Origin: an uncultured Myxococcales bacterium
GTDB taxonomy: Bacteria; Myxococcota_A; Bradymonadia; UBA7976; UBA1532
Assembly: GCA_937896275.1 (NCBI GenBank)
Contig: CALBMW010001027.1
Location: 1 to 9,710 of the forward strand
DNA: 9,710 nt
Direction of reading: 5' to 3'
The notes below the pieces were generated by a model that did no database searches, was not told the DNA's origin, and was given only the letters and a program-made list of their open reading frames with translations. Shown one piece after another: positions 5,800 through 9,710 of the stretch. Position 1 is the stretch's first letter. Each line of letters starts with the position of its first letter. Both the position numbers and the translations under genes were made by a program.

Positions 5800-6888
5800 A
5801 TGCGTCCATGTCACCTCCTGCCGTCGATCGTGCTCCTGACCGCTTGTGGTGCCGCGCCGGTGGCGCGCCGCGTGGACCCCACCGAGCTGTCGACGCAGCT
5901 CGCCGAGGCCGAGTTGGCGCTGCCGCCGGCGCCGCCGGGCACCATGGTGGGCGACGGCTTCGGTCCGACGCTGGCCGAGGCCGTCCAGGACGCGCGCCGC
6001 GCCGTCAGCGAGCAGATCACGGCGCGCGTCGAGAGCGAAGTCGAGGGCACCCAATCCGAGATCAACGGCGAGGCCTCCGCCGAGGCCCGCCTGCGCGTGC
6101 GCACCACCAGCAGCTTCGAGCACGCCGAGCTCATGCGCACGATCGGCGCGGCCGAGCGGCCGGGCGGCTTCGTGGCGCGCGTGGTGCTCGACCGGGACGA
6201 CGCGGCGAAGGTCTACCGCGCCGAGCTCGAGGCCGATCGGGAGCGCCTCGCGACGCTCGAGCCTACGGTCAGAGAGGCCATCGCCACCCTCGACACGGCG
6301 GTCTTGCTCAGCACCGCCCACGCACCGGGCGAGGTGCTCGCGTCGATGCGGCGCAAGGGTCGGGTGATCGAGGCCCTCGGCCGCGACGCAGACGCGACCG
6401 GCCCCGCCGAGGCCATGGTGCTGGAGCGCGAGGCCTCGGCGGTCAGGGCGCGGGCCGAGATTCGGTTGCGCGTCGACAGTGAGGTCTCCGAGCCCCTGCG
6501 GGACAGTGAGGTGTCCGAGCCCCTGCGGCGCGCGGCGGCGGGCGAGATCGGTCGCCAACTCCAGGCCCGCGGCTGCCGGTTCATCGAGGAGGGCCGTGGG
6601 GCGGGCGGCGCGGAGCTCCCACCCGACGCGCCCGTCGCCCTGGCCACCCTGCGCCTGCGACAGCGCGATCACGAGGAGCGCGGCCTGAAGTGGCGCTACC
6701 TCGGCCTCGAGCTGAGCGTCGTCGACGCCCGCTCCGGCCGGCAGGTGATGCGCTTCGTCGGCATGCCCGATCTGGTCCACGGTGGCGGCCCCGACTGGCC
6801 CCGCGCGGACGAGGCCACCGCCCGGGCGCTGCGCGGCAAGCTCGCCGAGAAGGGCGCTCACGCCTTCGCGGCGATCACCTGCCGGTAG
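5800..6888 (+). CDS. Larger lipoprotein with LPP20-like N-terminal region
   Basis: Predicted exported lipoprotein of 362 residues. The short signal peptide MRPCHLLPSIVLLTAC has a clean LTAC lipobox with Cys16 lipidated. ATG 5800 was chosen over the in-frame GTG at 5791 because it gives the compact signal peptide and GGTGAG sits 4 nt upstream; the GTG would add only three residues. Residues about 48-145 (GTMVGDGFGPTLAEAVQDARRAV and following) resemble the LPP20 fold, with a GxGFGxxLxxAxxxA pattern. A helical middle follows, then a C-terminal domain (about 245-362) with beta-rich stretches such as WRYLGLELSVVDARSGRQVM. The order recalls FlgT-like proteins (LPP20-like N-domain plus TolB-N-like domain), but that is a weak inference. 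Residues 226-243 are two exact copies of a 9-residue unit. The gene runs divergently from the small lipoprotein/LPP20 operon and ends 7 bp from the convergent reductase stop. Function unknown. Confidence 0.8.
   Translation: MRPCHLLPSIVLLTACGAAPVARRVDPTELSTQLAEAELALPPAPPGTMVGDGFGPTLAEAVQDARRAVSEQITARVESEVEGTQSEINGEASAEARLRVRTTSSFEHAELMRTIGAAERPGGFVARVVLDRDDAAKVYRAELEADRERLATLEPTVREAIATLDTAVLLSTAHAPGEVLASMRRKGRVIEALGRDADATGPAEAMVLEREASAVRARAEIRLRVDSEVSEPLRDSEVSEPLRRAAAGEIGRQLQARGCRFIEEGRGAGGAELPPDAPVALATLRLRQRDHEERGLKWRYLGLELSVVDARSGRQVMRFVGMPDLVHGGGPDWPRADEATARALRGKLAEKGAHAFAAITCR
6475..6528 (+). repeat. 27-bp in-frame tandem duplication
   Basis: Units at 6475-6501 and 6502-6528 encode DSEVSEPLR twice. 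They differ at a single base (position 12 of the unit, GTC versus GTG), which is silent. The duplication is inside the larger lipoprotein gene, just before its C-terminal domain, and keeps the frame. Confidence 0.95.
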
Positions 6889-6895
6889 CGTCGAG

Positions 6896-7624
6896 TCAGA
6901 GGCTCAGGCGCTTGAAGATACGCTCGGGGATCGCCTTGATGACCCCCATGATGCCGCCCCAGAAGCGCGGGTAGTAGAGCGCGTCCTCTCGGCGCTCCCA
7001 GGCCCGGAACAGCGCACGGCTGACCGCCTCGGGCGACGCGACGGGCAGGCCGGTCTCCATGCCGAAGGTCATGCGCGTGTCGACGAAGCCCAGCTTCACC
7101 GTCATCACGTGAACCCCCTTTGAAAACAGGCGGTTGCGAAGTCCCTGCAGGTACAGCCCGAAGGCCCCCTTGGCGCTGCCGTAGACGTAGTTGCTCTGCC
7201 GACCGCGGTCGCCGGCGACGGAGGTGAGGCCGATGATCGAGCCGTCCCCGCGCGCCTCCATCACGGTCGCGACCGCCTCGGCGATGGACGCCGCGCCGGT
7301 GAAGTTCACGTCGATCACGCGGTGGGCGTCGGCGAAGTCCGCGGTGGGGCCGGCGCCCATGTCCCCGAAGGCGATGATCGCCACCTCCAGGGCGCCGAGC
7401 TGAGCCTCGACGTCGGCCACGAAGGCCGGGTGGCCCTCGAACGCGCGGGCGTCGAAGCCGGCGCTCGCGGTCGGCACGCGATACCGGACGGCGACGTCCG
7501 CGGCGATGCGGGCGGCCTCGTCGGCGTCACGGGCGGCCACGAAAATGGCGTGGCCTGCCTCGCCGAAGCGGTGGGCCAGCTGTTGGGCGATGCGCGAGGT
7601 CGCGCCGAGGATCAGGACGCTCAT
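6896..7624 (-). CDS. dprE2: DprE2-like SDR reductase (polyprenyl-phosphoryl-2-keto-ribose reductase type)
   Basis: NAD(P)H-dependent short-chain dehydrogenase of 242 residues. The nucleotide-binding loop is LILGATSRIAQQ (4-15), where the usual TGxxxGxG is GATSRIA. Catalytic residues are Asn107 (NFTGA), Ser135 (TSVAG), Tyr148 and Lys152 (YGSAK). The stretch SVAGDRGRQSNYVYGSAK and the C-terminal AIPERIFKRL closely follow the mycobacterial DprE2 pattern, in which the enzyme reduces the 2-keto sugar made by DprE1 to give polyprenyl-phosphoryl arabinose. The ATG at 7624-7622 overlaps the oxidase stop as ATGA, so the two are surely coupled. This start also puts MSVLILGATS at the N-terminus, as expected for SDRs, and a GGGGGTG lies upstream. 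The true sugar substrate in this organism is unproven. The end is 7 bp from the convergent lipoprotein gene. Confidence 0.85.
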   Translation of the reverse strand: MSVLILGATSRIAQQLAHRFGEAGHAIFVAARDADEAARIAADVAVRYRVPTASAGFDARAFEGHPAFVADVEAQLGALEVAIIAFGDMGAGPTADFADAHRVIDVNFTGAASIAEAVATVMEARGDGSIIGLTSVAGDRGRQSNYVYGSAKGAFGLYLQGLRNRLFSKGVHVMTVKLGFVDTRMTFGMETGLPVASPEAVSRALFRAWERREDALYYPRFWGGIMGVIKAIPERIFKRLSL

Positions 7625-8994
7625 CGACGCACCCCCGAGAGGCCCAGGCGCCGCCCCAGCGACGACTGGAAGACGTGCTGCGGATCCCAGCGATCCCGCA
7701 CCCCGCGCCACCGATCGAGATCGGGGTACATCTGCTCGAAGGCCGCGCGGCTCAGGCGGGCGTCCTTGCCCAGGTACACGCGGCCGCCCGCGTCCAGGAC
7801 GACGCGGTCGAGGCGGTCGAGCAGGTCGAGCAGGGGCCGACCGTGGTTCGGAAAGTCGAGCGCCAGCGTGACGCCGGGCTGGGGAAAGCTCAGCCCGGGG
7901 TGCGCGCGGTCGCCGAACTCCTTGATGACGGCCAGAAACGAGCCCATGCCGGTCTCGGTGATCGCCTCCAACACCTGGCGGATGGCGCGGTGCTGCGGAT
8001 CGGGCGGCACGACGAGCTGATATTGCAGCAAGCCGCGGTCGCCGTAGACGCGGTTCCAGTCGCGCACGAAGTCGAGCGGGAAGAAGAAGGGCGCGTAGTG
8101 CGAGATCTGGGCGGTCGTGCCGTGCGGCTGCTTGCGATAGTAGGCCTCGTTGAACAGGCGCATGGTGAGCTTGTTCATCAGCCAGTTCGGCGCGTCCATC
8201 GGCACCTGCATCAGGGGAGACACCGCGTCGATCACGCCGCCCAGGACGCCCGGCGAGGCCTGCGCGCCCGCCGCCGCGTGCCGGCCGCGCATGAAGATGC
8301 CGCGGCCCATGCTCTTGCCGCGGGCCACGCAGTCAATCCAGCTGACGGTGTGGGTGAAGGCGGCGCTCTCGGCGCTCACCGCGAAGAAGTGATCCAGGTT
8401 CTCGACGCGCACCGACTCCATCTCGATGAGGGGACCCGCGACGGGCACCAGCTTCAGCTCGCAGCTCAGGATGAGCCCGGTGAGCCCCAGCCCGCCCACG
8501 GTCGCCCAGAAGAGTTCGGGCTCGTGATCCGCGTCACACACCACGACCGCGCCCGCCGCCGTCAGCAGCTCGACGCGGCGGATGTGGTCGCAGAACGTGC
8601 CGTCCACGTGGTGGTTCTTGCCGTGGATGTCGTTGGCGATGGCGCCGCCGAGGGTGACGAACTGGGTGCCGGGCACGACGGGCGGAAAGAAGCCGCGCGG
8701 CAGGAAGGTGTTGACCAGATCCTCGATCGAGACGCCCGCCTCGCAGCGCACCCAGCCCGTGGCCGGATCGAAGTCGAGCATGCGGTCGAGCCGCCGCGTC
8801 AGCACGACCTTGCCGCCCTCGAGCAGGGCCGCGTCGCCATAGCTGCGCCCGAGGCCGTGAGCCAGGAGGGGATCAGCGCCTCGGTCGGCGAGGGCGGCGT
8901 GCACCTCGCTCACCCGCTCGGGCCGGGTGCAGGCGCTGCGGAGCCGTGGGTAGCGGCCCCAGCCATGAAGTTCGAGTTCCGACCAACGCTCCAC
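7621..8994 (-). CDS. dprE1: DprE1-like FAD-dependent oxidoreductase (polyprenyl-phosphoryl-ribose 2-oxidase type)
   Basis: FAD-binding (PCMH/VAO-type) oxidase expected to oxidise the C2 hydroxyl of polyprenyl-phosphoryl ribose, the first half of epimerisation to arabinose. With the chosen start it has 457 residues (M. tuberculosis DprE1 is 461). FAD-domain motifs: GLGRSYGD (47-54), VVPGTQFVTLGGAIANDIHG (106-125) with KNHH (126-129), and LFWATVGGLGLTG (161-173). The substrate domain keeps WID (219-221), LLQYQLVVP (322-330) and GGRVYLGKDARLS (403-415, Lys410 equivalent to the mycobacterial catalytic-site Lys). Ala378, in VTLALDFP, sits where mycobacterial DprE1 has the benzothiazinone-reactive Cys387 (Mtb VCVDF). 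The GTG at 8994 is chosen because GGGAGG lies 5 nt upstream; an in-frame TTG at 9033 adds 13 residues and cannot be excluded. The stop overlaps the DprE2-like start by 4 bp. No UbiA-type phosphoribosyltransferase, the usual upstream enzyme, is in the window. Confidence 0.87.
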   Translation of the reverse strand: MERWSELELHGWGRYPRLRSACTRPERVSEVHAALADRGADPLLAHGLGRSYGDAALLEGGKVVLTRRLDRMLDFDPATGWVRCEAGVSIEDLVNTFLPRGFFPPVVPGTQFVTLGGAIANDIHGKNHHVDGTFCDHIRRVELLTAAGAVVVCDADHEPELFWATVGGLGLTGLILSCELKLVPVAGPLIEMESVRVENLDHFFAVSAESAAFTHTVSWIDCVARGKSMGRGIFMRGRHAAAGAQASPGVLGGVIDAVSPLMQVPMDAPNWLMNKLTMRLFNEAYYRKQPHGTTAQISHYAPFFFPLDFVRDWNRVYGDRGLLQYQLVVPPDPQHRAIRQVLEAITETGMGSFLAVIKEFGDRAHPGLSFPQPGVTLALDFPNHGRPLLDLLDRLDRVVLDAGGRVYLGKDARLSRAAFEQMYPDLDRWRGVRDRWDPQHVFQSSLGRRLGLSGVRR

Positions 8995-8999
8995 GCGCA

Positions 9000-9005
9000 C
9001 CTCCC
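9000..9005 (-). promoter_or_regulatory. Ribosome-binding site supporting GTG 8994
   Basis: GGGAGG on the minus strand, 5 nt before the GTG at 8994. It is the basis for choosing this start of the DprE1-like gene over the TTG at 9033. Confidence 0.5.
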
Positions 9006-9031
9006 GGTCGTCAAAGGCGCGGCACCATGCC

Positions 9032-9051
9032 AAAAGGGCGCGGCGGCGCGC
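9032..9051 (-). terminator. Weak terminator-like hairpin before the DprE1-like gene
   Basis: On the minus strand GCGCG-CCGC-CGCGC (9051-9038) is followed by CC and four Ts (9035-9032). The 5-bp all-GC stem and short T-run would give, at most, partial termination between the SPFH gene and the oxidase. Confidence 0.25.
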
Positions 9052-9085
9052 AAGGAGAGCTGGCCGGCCACGGCCCGGGGGTGAC

Positions 9086-9710
9086 TCAGTCCGAGACCAG
9101 GCGGTGTCCGCAGCCCGAGCAGAAGCGGGCGCGCAGGGGGAGCTCCGTCCCGCAGCCGGGACAGGACCGCCGCTGAGCCGCCCCGCAGGTCGCGCAAAAG
9201 CGAGCCGCCAGCGGGGTCGGCGCGAGGCAGTCGATGCAGGGCCCCAACATGGGTTCCCCCTGGGTCGATGGCACCTCGGGCAGGCTGGTGCTGGTGAGGT
9301 TGAGGGCGCGCCCCAGCTCGGTCAGCGAGTGGGTGCGCTTCGAGGCCGGCCTGAGGCCCAGCTCGAGGGGCCCGGTCAGGTTCTCGATCTGGAACTTGCG
9401 AAGCGCCAGGCCGGCGCGACCCAGCGTCTCGTTGAGGTGACCCGCCAAGGCGTCGCGGAGCGCGTCCAAGTCGTTGAGCGACGCGATGAGGTGCTCGACG
9501 TCGCTGAACGGCAGTTGGCTGAGCCCTTCGCCGAAGCGGCCCTCGAACATGCGACGGACCCGCGCCTCCACCTCGGCGGCGGCAGGCGGCTCAGCGCGGG
9601 CGAAGCGCTCCACGAGGACGCTCGGGTCGACGAGGCGGACGCTGAAGCGACCGAACGCGCGGATTTCGACGGCGCCCTGACCGGGCACCGGCACGTGGAT
9701 GGCGTCCGAG
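9086..9710 (-). CDS. SPFH-domain protein with two C-terminal zinc ribbons (N-terminus outside window)
   Basis: The frame is open from the right edge to TGA at 9088-9086, so at least 207 residues are visible and the start is beyond the window. The first visible residues (SDAIHVPVPGQGAVEIRAFG) and RFSVRLVDPSVLVERF match the YdjI-like SPFH/Band 7 family (often annotated as virion core protein-like), which places the G-x-x-S/x-V-x-DP pattern in the SPFH domain. A helical stretch and ALRKFQIENLTGP follow. The C-terminus has eight cysteines in two symmetric CxxC-x10-CxxC units (in numbering from the GTG at 9694: Cys153, 156, 167, 170 and 178, 181, 192, 195), a double zinc ribbon. Such proteins are suspected to scaffold membranes or bind partners; no catalytic residues are visible. 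It lies 91 bp upstream of the DprE1-like start on the same strand, so cotranscription is possible. Confidence 0.82.
   Translation of the reverse strand, partial: SDAIHVPVPGQGAVEIRAFGRFSVRLVDPSVLVERFARAEPPAAAEVEARVRRMFEGRFGEGLSQLPFSDVEHLIASLNDLDALRDALAGHLNETLGRAGLALRKFQIENLTGPLELGLRPASKRTHSLTELGRALNLTSTSLPEVPSTQGEPMLGPCIDCLAPTPLAARFCATCGAAQRRSCPGCGTELPLRARFCSGCGHRLVSD

Noticed and set aside
5411..5809. Minus-strand open frame across the intergenic region with a stretch (DILTLGCIIARIG) faintly like a kinase subdomain
   Set aside because: It overlaps the start of the + strand lipoprotein and then runs through the repeats. The resemblance is one short segment with no catalytic motifs.
7675..9084. 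Long + strand frame opposite the DprE1-like gene
   Set aside because: Antisense shadow with no recognisable motifs; the minus-strand frame has many family motifs.

Overview
The window is very GC-rich, and third codon positions in the genes are almost all G or C. It looks like ordinary chromosome from a Gram-negative bacterium: three proteins carry or appear to carry lipoprotein signal peptides, and two of them look like LPP20-family envelope lipoproteins. The gene mix suggests a deltaproteobacterium-type organism such as a myxobacterium or relative (propionyl-CoA-type carboxyltransferase, GT5 glycogen synthase, SPFH/zinc-ribbon protein, DprE1/DprE2-like pair). That placement is an inference. 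No phage, transposase, CRISPR, tRNA or rRNA signal was seen.

Layout. Left edge: most of a glutamyl-tRNA synthetase gene (gltX, + strand), with its first codons outside the window. It converges, 16 bp apart, on a minus-strand pair, glgA (glycogen synthase) then a propionyl-CoA carboxylase beta-type carboxyltransferase. The stop and start of this pair overlap by 4 bp (GTGA), which implies translational coupling. Upstream of glgA is a short intergenic region with a terminator-like hairpin and an 8-bp dyad. Next comes a minus-strand pair of a 57-aa lipoprotein and an LPP20-like lipoprotein, both with clear Shine-Dalgarno sites.

The centre is a 399-bp non-coding region holding five head-to-tail copies of an 18-bp repeat. 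The array ends 10 nt before the ribosome-binding site of the small lipoprotein. A 10-bp hairpin/dyad lies further right. On the other side, on the + strand, is a larger lipoprotein whose N-terminal half also looks LPP20-like and which contains an exact 9-residue tandem duplication. The region is therefore a divergent lipoprotein locus around a minisatellite.

The right third is on the minus strand. An SPFH-domain protein with two C-terminal zinc ribbons (N-terminus outside the window) is followed after about 90 bp by a DprE1-like FAD oxidase and a DprE2-like SDR reductase, which overlap by 4 bp (ATGA). In mycobacteria DprE1 and DprE2 together epimerise polyprenyl-phosphoryl ribose to arabinose. 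The pair here keeps the catalytic motifs but has Ala where the mycobacterial benzothiazinone-target Cys sits. The most interesting items are this pair, the repeat array in the lipoprotein leader, and a glycogen synthase whose N-terminal KTGGL lysine is replaced by Ala.
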